Of a DNA stretch of 64,000 nt, positions 1 through 8,076 are shown one piece after another. Below the pieces are notes generated by a model that saw only the letters and a list, made by a program, of their open reading frames with translations, was not told the DNA's origin and made no database searches. Each line of letters begins with the position of its first letter. Position 1 is the stretch's first letter. Made by a program: the position numbers and the translations under genes. Source of the DNA: Enterovibrio baiacu (lineage in GTDB: Bacteria; Pseudomonadota; Gammaproteobacteria; Enterobacterales; Vibrionaceae); assembly GCF_004120195.1 (NCBI RefSeq), contig NZ_SCHN01000010.1, forward strand, positions 186,001 through 250,000, written 5' to 3'.

Positions 1-1430
1 GCGACGTGGATCCGCTGTTTGGATCCTTGGATGATTTCAGAACGCTGATCAAGGTGGCGCACGAGCTTGGTTTGAAAGTGATGATCGACCAAGTGTTGAG
101 TCATACCTCGGATGAACACGCATGGTTTCAAGAAAGCCGTCAAAGCAAAGATAATACGAAGGCAGATTGGTATGTCTGGGCTGACCCCAAGCCTGATGGG
201 ACACCGCCAAACAACTGGTTATCCATCTTTGGTGGGTGTGCGTGGCAGTGGGAAAGCCGCCGTCAACAGTACTACCTTCATAACTTCTTGGTCAGTCAGC
301 CAGATCTGAACTTCCACAACCCTGAAGTGGTTGAGCACTTGTTGGAGACGGTAAAGTTCTGGCTTGATCTCGGCGTGGATGGGTACCGACTCGATACCGT
401 GAACTTCTATACCCACGATCGCCAGCTACGCGATAACCCGCCTCTGTCAGAGGGGGACGCCAAATCATTGGGTGTTCCGGGGACCAACCCTTACTCCATG
501 CAGCGTCACCAATACGACATTTCACAACCTGAAAACTTGTCGTTCCTGAAAAAGCTGCGTCAGTTGCTCGACCAATATGACGACATCACGACCGTCGGGG
601 AGATCGGTGACGACAATCCTCTGGCATTGATGGCGGAGTACACGAGCGGCAACGACAAGCTGCACATGGCGTACACCTTCGACCTGCTGAATGTGCACCG
701 CACACCGGCTTACTTGGCGTCGGTGATTGAGAACATTGAAGCTGCGATTGGCGATGGTTGGCCGTGTTGGGCGCTGTCTAATCACGACGTGGTGCGTGCC
801 ATCACCCGTTGGGGGGAAAACGAAGCGGATCAGCATGCTTACGGCAAAGTGCTGCTCGCCTTGCTGACCTCATTGCGCGGCAGTGTGTGTTTGTATCAAG
901 GGGAAGAGCTTGGTTTGCCGGAAGCAGAGATCCCGTTTGAGAAGATCCAAGACCCGTATGGCATCCCTTTCTGGCCTGAATACAAAGGCCGTGATGGTTG
1001 CCGCACGCCGATCCCTTGGGTCGCTGGCTCTGAAAACGCAGGCTTTAGCCATGCACAACCTTGGTTGCCTGTTGATGAGCGCCATGTGCCGCTCTCAGTG
1101 GACGCGCAAGAAACATTGAGTGACAGCATGCTGGCGCACTACCGCACATTCCTGCGTTGGCGCAAGCAGCACCCTGCGTTGGTGCAAGGCGACATCAGTG
1201 ATGTGAAGGCCAATGATCAAGGGCTGCAATTTGTCCGCACAGACACCCAATCGCCCGATAACGCTCGCGTTCTGGTGGTGCTCAATTTGTCTGATGCGCC
1301 GATGACGGTATCGCTCCCGAAAGGCACTTGGCGCGCCTTGGATGGGCATGGTTTCACCTTCGACCTTAGCAACGAGAAGGTTAGCGTTCCGCCCTATCAG
1401 GCGGCATTTGCAACAGATTCAACCGGGTAA
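1..1430 (+). CDS. GH13 alpha-glucosidase, 5' end cut by window
   Basis: Cytoplasmic-type glycoside hydrolase of family GH13 (alpha-glucosidase / oligo-1,6-glucosidase group), expected to split alpha-linked glucose oligomers. The reading frame is open from the first bases, so the N-terminus and part of the barrel lie outside the window; 474+ residues are visible. Counting from the GTG at position 6, the nucleophile Asp is D130 (GYRLDTVNF), the acid/base Glu is E199 (TVGEIGDD) and the transition-state Asp is D261 (SNHDVV), so the catalytic triad is complete. A small C-terminal beta domain ends the protein. The ABC ATPase gene starts 9 bases after the stop, which suggests one sugar-uptake and cleavage operon whose permease and binding protein would lie upstream. 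The exact substrate cannot be read from the sequence. Confidence 0.9.
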   Translation, partial: DVDPLFGSLDDFRTLIKVAHELGLKVMIDQVLSHTSDEHAWFQESRQSKDNTKADWYVWADPKPDGTPPNNWLSIFGGCAWQWESRRQQYYLHNFLVSQPDLNFHNPEVVEHLLETVKFWLDLGVDGYRLDTVNFYTHDRQLRDNPPLSEGDAKSLGVPGTNPYSMQRHQYDISQPENLSFLKKLRQLLDQYDDITTVGEIGDDNPLALMAEYTSGNDKLHMAYTFDLLNVHRTPAYLASVIENIEAAIGDGWPCWALSNHDVVRAITRWGENEADQHAYGKVLLALLTSLRGSVCLYQGEELGLPEAEIPFEKIQDPYGIPFWPEYKGRDGCRTPIPWVAGSENAGFSHAQPWLPVDERHVPLSVDAQETLSDSMLAHYRTFLRWRKQHPALVQGDISDVKANDQGLQFVRTDTQSPDNARVLVVLNLSDAPMTVSLPKGTWRALDGHGFTFDLSNEKVSVPPYQAAFATDSTG

Positions 1431-1439
1431 GGATGCATT

Positions 1440-2576
1440 ATGGCTGAGGTAGTTTTAAATAAAGTGAATAAGAAGTTCGGCAAAGTCCATGTCACCAAAG
1501 ATGTTGATTTGCACATCAACAAAGGTGATTTCGTGGTGTTTGTTGGGCCATCTGGTTGTGGTAAATCAACGCTTCTTCGTTTGATTGCAGGCTTGGAAGA
1601 CATCACTGAAGGTGTGTTGAGCATTGATGGTCAAGTCTGTAACGACTTGCCACCGCCTGAGCGCGGCATCGGCATGGTGTTCCAGTCCTACGCGCTGTAC
1701 CCGCACATGACGGTTTACGAGAACATGGCGTTTGGCCTGCAGTTGGCAAAAACAGACGCCAATGCGGTGAAAGACAAAGTGATGGGCGTGGCGAAAGCGC
1801 TGCAACTTGAACCTTTGCTTGAGCGTAAACCGAAAGAGTTGTCGGGCGGTCAGCGTCAACGTGTGGCCATTGGCCGTGCGATTGTGCGTGAGCCAAAAGT
1901 CTTCTTGTTTGATGAGCCATTGTCGAACTTGGATGCTTCGTTGCGTGTGCAAATGCGCATGGAAATCGCGCGTCTTCACGAGCGTTTGGGGGCGACGATG
2001 ATCTACGTGACGCACGATCAAGTCGAAGCCATGACACTCGCGACCAAGATCGTGGTGCTTGATGCGGGACGTGTAGAGCAAGTGGGATCGCCGCTAGAGC
2101 TTTACAATCATCCTGCAAATACCTTTGTCGCCGGCTTTATCGGCTCGCCAAAAATGAACTTTTTGACGGCAGATATCGTGGAAACCGGCGAAACGATGAC
2201 GCGTGTGCAAATTCACCGTGGACAAGAAATTACAGTGGCGGCGGATACGCGCGATGCCAAAGTGGGTGACCCTACGGTGATCGGTATTCGCCCAGAACAC
2301 ATTCAGTTTGGTGAAAAGGATGCGATTCAAGAAGGCGGCGTTGAGCTGAGCGTGGTGGAGCAGTTGGGTAACGAATGCCTGATGTACTTCAGCACGCCAC
2401 AGAGCAACGAACCTGTTGTTATCCGTGTGGAAGGGCAAACCACCATCAAAGCCGGTGATAAACGTTGTATCGAGTTTCCTGCGGATTACTGCCACTTGTT
2501 CGACAAAGACGGTAACGCCTATCCACGTTCCGTGGTGGGTGAAACCAAACCGTCGCTGTTGGTGGGTGGCGAATAA
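1440..2576 (+). CDS. ABC sugar importer ATP-binding protein (MalK/MsmK/UgpC type)
   Basis: ATPase subunit of a carbohydrate uptake (CUT1-type) ABC transporter, acting at the inner face of the cytoplasmic membrane. The 378 residues show Walker A GPSGCGKST near residue 38, the Q-loop, the signature LSGGQRQR near 134, Walker B VFLFDEPLSNLD near 155, the H-loop THD, and then a C-terminal MalK-like regulatory/TOBE region of about 130 residues (GIRPEHI, HLFDKDGNAY). The length is normal for the family. It follows the GH13 gene by 9 bases, so both are probably co-transcribed. MalK-type ATPases often serve several permeases; no permease is visible in this window, so the partner must be upstream or elsewhere. 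The substrate (maltodextrin, trehalose, other alpha-glucosides) is inferred only from the GH13 neighbour. Confidence 0.93.
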   Translation: MAEVVLNKVNKKFGKVHVTKDVDLHINKGDFVVFVGPSGCGKSTLLRLIAGLEDITEGVLSIDGQVCNDLPPPERGIGMVFQSYALYPHMTVYENMAFGLQLAKTDANAVKDKVMGVAKALQLEPLLERKPKELSGGQRQRVAIGRAIVREPKVFLFDEPLSNLDASLRVQMRMEIARLHERLGATMIYVTHDQVEAMTLATKIVVLDAGRVEQVGSPLELYNHPANTFVAGFIGSPKMNFLTADIVETGETMTRVQIHRGQEITVAADTRDAKVGDPTVIGIRPEHIQFGEKDAIQEGGVELSVVEQLGNECLMYFSTPQSNEPVVIRVEGQTTIKAGDKRCIEFPADYCHLFDKDGNAYPRSVVGETKPSLLVGGE

Positions 2577-2652
2577 AGGTTCGCGCAATGCGGATGGCTG
2601 GCTAAACGGCAGGATCCTTGGGCGAGATAACTAACGCGAAGATCCAAAAAAC

Positions 2653-2688
2653 AAAAGAGGCAGGGACGATCCCTGCCTCTTTTTTATC
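2653..2688. terminator. Two-way intrinsic terminator
   Basis: Perfect inverted repeat of 14 bases (2653-2666 and 2670-2683, core GAGGCAGGGA) with a 3-base loop, A-rich on the left and followed by a T run on the right. It lies between the convergent ABC ATPase gene and the glutamate-synthase-like gene and can end transcription from both sides. Confidence 0.9.
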
Positions 2689-2701
2689 TACTGTTGGCTC
2701 A

Positions 2702-4249
2702 TTACCGTGATCGTGGTGCCACGCCGGAATACGCGATTCCTGTGAGTTCAGCCATGTCTTTGTGGAACGTCGCCAGATCATCAACCACGAACTTACTGAG
2801 ATGATCATGTCCACACGCACGCGCCATAACCTGCATCAAATGCGTGGAGGCATTGAAGAAGTTCTGCAAGCGCTCAGCGCCCACATCAACATTCATGCGT
2901 TTACGAAGCTCTGGGTCTTGCGTGGCAATGCCTGATGGACACATGTTGGAGTTACACATACGCGCGCCCACACAGCCAATGGCTTGCATTGCACTGTTGG
3001 ACAGCGCAATGCCGTCTGCACCCAATGCCAGCGCCTTCACAAAGTCACTCGGTACACGTAAACCGCCCGTGATGATGAGCGTTACGCCGTCAACGCCTTG
3101 CGAATCAAGGAAGTGACGGGCACGCGCTAACGCAGGGATGGTTGGGACACTGATATGATCGCGGAACATCACAGGCGCTGCACCTGTACCGCCGCCACGA
3201 CCATCAAGGATGATGTAGTCAGCACCCGCTTCCAATGCGAACGCCATGTCGCGCTCAACGTGGTTGGCGCTGAGTTTGAAACCAATCGGAATGCCGCCAC
3301 TTTCTTTTCTTACATCATCCGCGAAACGCGCAAAATCCGCCGCGGTTTTCATGTCCGTAAACGTTGAAGGCGAAATCGCATCTGTGCCTTCGGCAATGCC
3401 GCGCACTTGAGAGATTTTCCCTTTGTTTTTGATGCCAGGAAGGTGACCGCCTGTGCCGGTTTTTGCGCCTTGGCCACCTTTAAAGTGGAAGGCTTGGACT
3501 TTTTTCATCAAGTCCTTGTTGTAGCCAAATTCCGCACTGGCAAGCTCGTAGAAATAACGGCTGTTTGCTGCCTGCTCTTCGGGCAGCATGCCACCTTCAC
3601 CGGAACAAATGCCGGTACCTGCTAACTCTGCGCCTTTTGCAAGCGCGACTTTCGCTTCTTCAGACAGCGCACCAAAGCTCATGTCAGACACAAACAGTGG
3701 CGTTTTCAATGTCAGCGGCTTTTTCGCATTTGGGCCAATCACCAACTCTGTGCCGACCGGGGCATCATCGAGTAATGGCTTCGCCGCCATTTGCGCCACC
3801 ATGATCTGGATTTGATCCCATTCAGGCAATTGATAGCGCGGCACACCCATCGACGTCATAGGACCATGATGACCAAATTTGGTAAGACCATCTTTCGCAA
3901 GCTGGTGGATAAGCTCGACGTTCGGTTCTTCTTTGGTCGCTTTCGCAGCAGGTTGTGTGGCGGCGTCGGTAACGATCACTTCTGGTGCAGGTTTACCCAC
4001 ATCATCATCGGTATAGCGGGTATGGGTGCCGTCACAAAATGGCATGTTGGCGGAGTGTTTACAGGCGCAGAAATAGGCTTCGCCATCTTTCTCTGCTTTG
4101 TAGGAGAGCGGCGTAATGCCAGTGCCAGCATGGGAGCCATCACAGTAGGGCTGAGAGGCTGATTTACCACAGCGACAGTAGTAATACTCTTTGCCTTTTT
4201 CGAGGTCGACTTTTATGGGTTTGTTATCAAACACGACAGGGTCTGTCAT
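2702..4249 (-). CDS. Two CDGSH iron-sulfur domains fused to FMN-binding glutamate synthase domain
   Basis: A 515-residue fusion. The first 85 or so residues carry two CDGSH-type 2Fe-2S motifs (CRCGKSASQPYCDGSH and CACKHSANMPFCDGTH). The rest is the FMN-binding central domain of glutamate synthase (GltS/GOGAT-like TIM barrel), with the glycine-rich phosphate loop (DGRGGGTGAAP) and the cysteines CVGARMCNSNMCPSGIATQ that hold a 3Fe-4S cluster in the family. There is no amidotransferase domain and no GltD partner nearby, so it is not a full glutamate synthase; a stand-alone FMN/iron-sulfur oxidoreductase is likely. I chose the ATG at 4249 because AAAGGAG lies 6 bases before it; an upstream start at 4288 would add 13 unlikely residues. 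The gene is monocistronic and its substrate is unknown. Confidence 0.88.
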   Translation of the reverse strand: MTDPVVFDNKPIKVDLEKGKEYYYCRCGKSASQPYCDGSHAGTGITPLSYKAEKDGEAYFCACKHSANMPFCDGTHTRYTDDDVGKPAPEVIVTDAATQPAAKATKEEPNVELIHQLAKDGLTKFGHHGPMTSMGVPRYQLPEWDQIQIMVAQMAAKPLLDDAPVGTELVIGPNAKKPLTLKTPLFVSDMSFGALSEEAKVALAKGAELAGTGICSGEGGMLPEEQAANSRYFYELASAEFGYNKDLMKKVQAFHFKGGQGAKTGTGGHLPGIKNKGKISQVRGIAEGTDAISPSTFTDMKTAADFARFADDVRKESGGIPIGFKLSANHVERDMAFALEAGADYIILDGRGGGTGAAPVMFRDHISVPTIPALARARHFLDSQGVDGVTLIITGGLRVPSDFVKALALGADGIALSNSAMQAIGCVGARMCNSNMCPSGIATQDPELRKRMNVDVGAERLQNFFNASTHLMQVMARACGHDHLSKFVVDDLATFHKDMAELTGIAYSGVAPRSR

Positions 4250-4427
4250 CACTTGCTCCTTTTGAATGACATTACTTCCAGTGTCCAAGCTTGTTAATTT
4301 ATTAGAGTGCTTGGTGATAACAGTATGGCTGTATGTTCCTGTTTTGGTGTGTTCAATAATGAGCTTTATCTAAATTAGTACCCCCTAGAATGGGTTATTT
4401 TCAAGAACCCAATGCTTGAATAAACAA

Positions 4428-6044
4428 CTAGTTGCTATGAAGCTCACCTACCCAAACCTGCCAAGGTGCGAGGTGCAATGCGTCATTTTGTGTTGGTGGC
4501 GCAACCTGCATATGTGGCAGAGGCAATGTTGTTGCTGGGCTCGGTAAATTGAGGCGGATTGTGGCATCTTGGTTTGAACCATTGATGGCAATCACCAAGG
4601 TTTGCGAGGCGTGGTGGCGTTCAAACACCATGAGTGCTTCATTGAACGCCAGTATTCGGCAACTGCCTTCGCACAATGCAGGTTGTTGTTGTCGCCAAGC
4701 AAGCATTTCACGGGTGAAATTGAGGGTTGAGTGGGGGTCTTGCTGCTGCGCATCGATGGAAAACGCCTTGTGCTCGTCATCAATGGGGAGCCATGGTGAT
4801 TGAGTGCTGAATCCAAAGAAGGGAGCATTTTCTTTCCAAGGGAGAGGCGTGCGACACCCATCGCGTCCTACATAGTTAGCGATCACCTGCTGCCCAAACA
4901 AATCTTTGCGATCAGACGGGGAAACATGCGCCTCGGGCAAACCGAGTTCCTCACCTTGATAAATGCTGATCACGCCTTGCAGTGAACAAAGCAGAGTCAG
5001 CAGCATTTTCGCCGCCGCAGGTTGATTGTTCGCATGCTGCCAGCGAGACACCGTGCGTGCAATGTCGTGATTTCCCAATCCCCAGCAACCTATCCCTGGA
5101 TGAACAGCATTAAAGAACGCGGTAAATTGCTCGCCCACTTGTTGTACATTTTGGCAAAGGCTCAGTGATTCAAAAATATTGGCGGCATCAAGGGCATCCC
5201 CTTCGCTGGTGTAGCGATCAATCACCGCATACGGGGAAGGGTCACTCAATGATCCCAGTAGCCATTTCTTCTCATCATACCCATCCGCAATCACCCGTAA
5301 TTGTTTGAGCAAATGAATATTCTCAGGACGGCTGATGTTGTAGCGCTGGCTTTGATAACGATAAGGATCGCTTCTGGCTTCATCTTGCCAACCTAAGTGG
5401 CGTGGTGGGTTATTGCGCAGTTTATCGTCATGTAAAAACAGATTCACGGAATCAAGGCGAAGCCCTGTAATGCCGGTGTCGAGCCAAAAGCGCACGTCTT
5501 TCATCAACTGACGAACCACATTGGGGTTGCGGTAGTTTAAGTCGGGCTGATTACTCAAGGTGTTGTGGAGATAATATTCACCGCGGGTAGGGTGCCAGCG
5601 CCATGCTGATTCCCCGAAAATGGTGAGCCAGTTGTTTGGCGGTGTACCGTCTGCCCGCGCGGGCGACCAGATGTACCAATCTGCTTTTTCGCTGGTTTTG
5701 CTGCTGGCACTGTCTAAAAACCAAGGGTGTTTACTCGAGGTGTGATTCGCCACGAAATCCAGAAAAACTGCAATGCCTCTTGCTCGGGCCTCTTCCACCA
5801 GCGCCTTGAACGTCGACATATCACCGTACTCAGGGTTGATCGCACTGAGGTTGGTAATGTCATACCCAAAATCGCTCAACGGGGATTCAAAAATGGGAGA
5901 CAGCAAAATGCCATCGACGTTTAACCACGCGAAGTAGTCCAGCTTTTCTCTGATTCCATCAAGATCGCCAACGCCATCTTCATTGCTATCAAAGAAACTT
6001 CTAACGTAAATGTGGTAGAGGATGGGCGATGCATTTAGTTTCAT
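4428..6044 (-). CDS. GH13 family protein lacking the acid/base glutamate (possible pseudoenzyme)
   Basis: A 538-residue protein of the GH13 oligo-1,6-glucosidase/alpha-glucosidase type, clearly a paralogue of the gene at the window start (shared DGTPPNNWL, YYLHN, GEELGLPEA, GRDGCRTPLPW). From the start at 6044, the nucleophile is D198 (GLRLDSVN) and the second Asp is in GNHDIA (D327). The acid/base position, which reads VGEIGDD in the paralogue, here reads LLGSLSD: the Glu is replaced by Ser265 (codon TCA at 5250-5252). The fold looks whole and the reading frame is undamaged, so this is not simple decay. It may bind or sense oligosaccharide, or have a changed activity. The start could also be the ATG at 6062. 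It stands alone between two divergent or convergent neighbours. Confidence 0.85.
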   Translation of the reverse strand: MKLNASPILYHIYVRSFFDSNEDGVGDLDGIREKLDYFAWLNVDGILLSPIFESPLSDFGYDITNLSAINPEYGDMSTFKALVEEARARGIAVFLDFVANHTSSKHPWFLDSASSKTSEKADWYIWSPARADGTPPNNWLTIFGESAWRWHPTRGEYYLHNTLSNQPDLNYRNPNVVRQLMKDVRFWLDTGITGLRLDSVNLFLHDDKLRNNPPRHLGWQDEARSDPYRYQSQRYNISRPENIHLLKQLRVIADGYDEKKWLLGSLSDPSPYAVIDRYTSEGDALDAANIFESLSLCQNVQQVGEQFTAFFNAVHPGIGCWGLGNHDIARTVSRWQHANNQPAAAKMLLTLLCSLQGVISIYQGEELGLPEAHVSPSDRKDLFGQQVIANYVGRDGCRTPLPWKENAPFFGFSTQSPWLPIDDEHKAFSIDAQQQDPHSTLNFTREMLAWRQQQPALCEGSCRILAFNEALMVFERHHASQTLVIAINGSNQDATIRLNLPSPATTLPLPHMQVAPPTQNDALHLAPWQVWVGELHSN

Positions 6045-6314
6045 TGTTTTTCTTAATTTCATAGCGAGTTAACTATCATAGCGTAGCGCAAGAGTGCACC
6101 ATGTTGGTGGTTTATTATGTGGACTTTCGGTTTACAGTGTAAATGTTACACATTTTTAATCTTCTAATATTTAAGGGAATATTTTCCTTCGAGTATGCCA
6201 AGCCAAACTTGTTTAAATCGCCACGAAGAGCCTACTTTGCACACCATCTGTTAATCACTTAAGCTGAACCTCTGGGCTGGGAGATGCCTGTTATCGCGAC
6301 ATAATGGAGTAACT

Positions 6315-6740
6315 ATGGGTGTGCATCGCTTGATTTTGGTTGGATTCCTATTAGTCGTTGTTGGTTGTTCCAGCACGTCAGAGAGCGACTCAATAGACCA
6401 ATGCTCAAATAAAACACTAGGGTCTTTGAGTAAAGAACTGGAAATGATAGGGAAACCCAAGAGCGACGAAATTGAAGCCCATACCGTTTCTCAATATGTC
6501 TATCGAGCGGCAAAGGTGGCAGCCCTATATGGTTATGACAAGTTCGCCCTCATAAATATTCCGGTGTGTGATGAGCCCGTCAACATAGGCGTGTTCATGC
6601 ATGATAACCAACAAGAGTTGCAGGGATTTATGAGGCGATGCGGTGGGACAAAAGGTCTAGAGTTGTTAGGTGTGTTTAACACAATGGACTATCAAGGAAA
6701 GAGATATCTTGATGTTCGTAGTGTACCAGGTGCGGCTTAG
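6315..6740 (+). CDS. Predicted lipoprotein, unknown function
   Basis: 141 residues. The N-terminus is a lipoprotein signal: two positive-side residues, a hydrophobic run and a lipobox-like VVVGC with Cys at about residue 18, so the mature protein should be lipid-anchored in the envelope. The mature part has three more cysteines and no motif that I recognise. GGAG lies 6 bases before the ATG. It opens the accessory region and is followed, 80 bases on, by another unknown gene. Confidence 0.6.
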   Translation: MGVHRLILVGFLLVVVGCSSTSESDSIDQCSNKTLGSLSKELEMIGKPKSDEIEAHTVSQYVYRAAKVAALYGYDKFALINIPVCDEPVNIGVFMHDNQQELQGFMRRCGGTKGLELLGVFNTMDYQGKRYLDVRSVPGAA

Positions 6741-6821
6741 CCTATTACGCGCACACAACTCCCTTGAGGAGGTTTTTATGGGGCTGGGGAGTACTCATCA
6801 TGTCAATGTTAGGTAAAGCAT

Positions 6822-7187
6822 ATGAATTTTGATGTAGATCGATTCAAGCGTTCTAGTGTTTATCAGGTAGCTATTGATATCGAAGCCAATACCGTCGAGA
6901 TAGGGTTCAGTTGGTATCCTGATAAAACTGAAAGTGTGATACTCATAGGTCTTCTATCTATGAGTTATCAACCTGATTTCACCGACGAACCGCCATGGAT
7001 GTGCCTTGATTTTAGTGTCGAGTTCATCCATTCGATGGATGAACTCGAACAAAGTGAGGTACTTTGGGAAAAGGGGGCGAATGCGTTAAAAGACCTAAGT
7101 TTTCCGATATACAGGTTCCATGTAGGCTCTGCTGATTTTGTATTTTTTGCGGTTTGCCAAGAAATAGAACTTTCTCCTTATAGCTAA
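6822..7187 (+). CDS. Hypothetical protein
   Basis: 121-residue soluble, acidic protein without a recognisable domain. It contains runs typical of beta-strand-rich small proteins (NTVEIGFSW, SVILIGLLSM) and several tryptophans. The start ATG has a weak AGGTAA upstream. It lies in the same direction as the lipoprotein gene before it; a shared transcript is possible but not shown. Codon use and lower GC fit an acquired gene. Confidence 0.5.
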   Translation: MNFDVDRFKRSSVYQVAIDIEANTVEIGFSWYPDKTESVILIGLLSMSYQPDFTDEPPWMCLDFSVEFIHSMDELEQSEVLWEKGANALKDLSFPIYRFHVGSADFVFFAVCQEIELSPYS

Positions 7188-7263
7188 TACTGATGCTGTC
7201 ATCTCTCTAGTCTCAGGCTGCCCCGCGCAGCCAGCCCTCAAAATCTGCAACCGCCCGATTTCT

Positions 7264-7407
7264 ATGAAAAAAACCTCCTCAAACGAACTCCCAAGCGATC
7301 GAAATCAAGTCTCGGTTTGTTCGCTTTGTGGTACATTCAGGTCAGCAATTTTAGACAGTGATGACGTGTTGCGTGCCGAGAAGGGAAGGGCGGTAGGCTT
7401 GAGCTAA
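7264..7407 (+). CDS. Possible 47-residue ORF with a CxxC pair
   Basis: Short open frame of 47 codons with one CSLC pair. No Shine-Dalgarno sequence is visible before the ATG, and only one half of a zinc-knuckle is present, so it may be a remnant or chance frame. It lies in the otherwise gene-free stretch 7188-7528, in which I see nothing else convincing. Confidence 0.2.
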   Translation: MKKTSSNELPSDRNQVSVCSLCGTFRSAILDSDDVLRAEKGRAVGLS

Positions 7408-7528
7408 ATGGCTGAGTTGCCTGCTAATAGGTTTGCATGTTCTCGATGGGAACGATGTTTTATCTATACCTTCATAAATGTATTTATATACGCACAGTAT
7501 TATATCAATTTTGATTTGGAGGTATCTA

Positions 7529-7708
7529 ATGAAAGCAACGCAAATGCAAGATGTAGAAGAAAAAGATGTACCTAATTGTTCTCATTCTCAACTGTCTAAA
7601 GAATACCACTTAGGTTCAGCTACTGGTGACTATGTCTGTAACGATTGTGGTAAGTCAGGTTTTGGTCGTGACTGGCCTGAATATTCGAAAAAACAGGAAC
7701 AACAGTAA
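7529..7708 (+). CDS. Small zinc-ribbon-like protein (59 aa)
   Basis: 59-residue protein with a GGAGG ribosome site 6 bases before the ATG at 7529; an upstream in-frame start would add an unlikely hydrophobic leader. One Cys-His pair (NCSHS) and one CxxC pair (VCNDCGKSG) about 29 residues apart could hold one zinc ion. It is followed 19 bases later by another small two-CxxC protein, so the two probably form a small operon. Function unknown; such miniature zinc-binding proteins are common as phage and island cargo. Confidence 0.55.
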   Translation: MKATQMQDVEEKDVPNCSHSQLSKEYHLGSATGDYVCNDCGKSGFGRDWPEYSKKQEQQ

Positions 7709-7727
7709 ATAACAACAGAGGCTATAT

Positions 7728-7886
7728 ATGAAAAGAGCAGGTGCCGTATGTCCGAAATGTGGTTCTACTTCTACACCTCATAAAGAGAAAATTATGGGGC
7801 AAGATACACAAGACCTAATCTGTGCAGATTGTAATTATATTGGTTGGTGGACTGAATTTCAGCCAACAAACGAAGACGCAGAATAG
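7728..7886 (+). CDS. Miniature zinc-ribbon protein (52 aa)
   Basis: 52-residue protein with two CxxC knuckles, VCPKCGST and ICADCNY, 21 residues between them, the classical spacing of a treble-clef or zinc ribbon. The ribosome site is poor (AACAGAGGC before ATATATG), but the frame, the spacing to the gene 19 bases upstream and the paired Cys motifs support a real gene. It could bind nucleic acid or protein; no partner can be named. Confidence 0.5.
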   Translation: MKRAGAVCPKCGSTSTPHKEKIMGQDTQDLICADCNYIGWWTEFQPTNEDAE

Positions 7887-7967
7887 TAAAAAGTGTAAGT
7901 GATGAGCTCAGACACATCAAAAATGAGTCCCTCTCCGGTATATGGGTCGTAGTTTTCGGTCCCCAAA

Positions 7968-7987
7968 GGGCTCACATCAGTGAGCCC
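7968..7987. other. Hairpin without T tract
   Basis: Perfect 8-bp stem GGGCTCAC / GTGAGCCC with an ATCA loop, between the convergent mini zinc-ribbon operon and the OLD gene. No T run follows, so it is at best a weak or factor-assisted terminator. Confidence 0.4.
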
Positions 7988-8076
7988 CTAAAGCCTTCCA
8001 ATTAATCCAATCTCGCCTCATGGCCAAGTATCGCGTCGGCTTGTTGGGATGGCTGTTACGGTTGTAAATGATTCAG

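Noticed and set aside
1566-2118. Long open frames on the minus strand opposite the ABC ATPase
   Set aside because: They lie inside a well-supported gene, have no ribosome site and no protein-like motif; they are shadows of codon bias.
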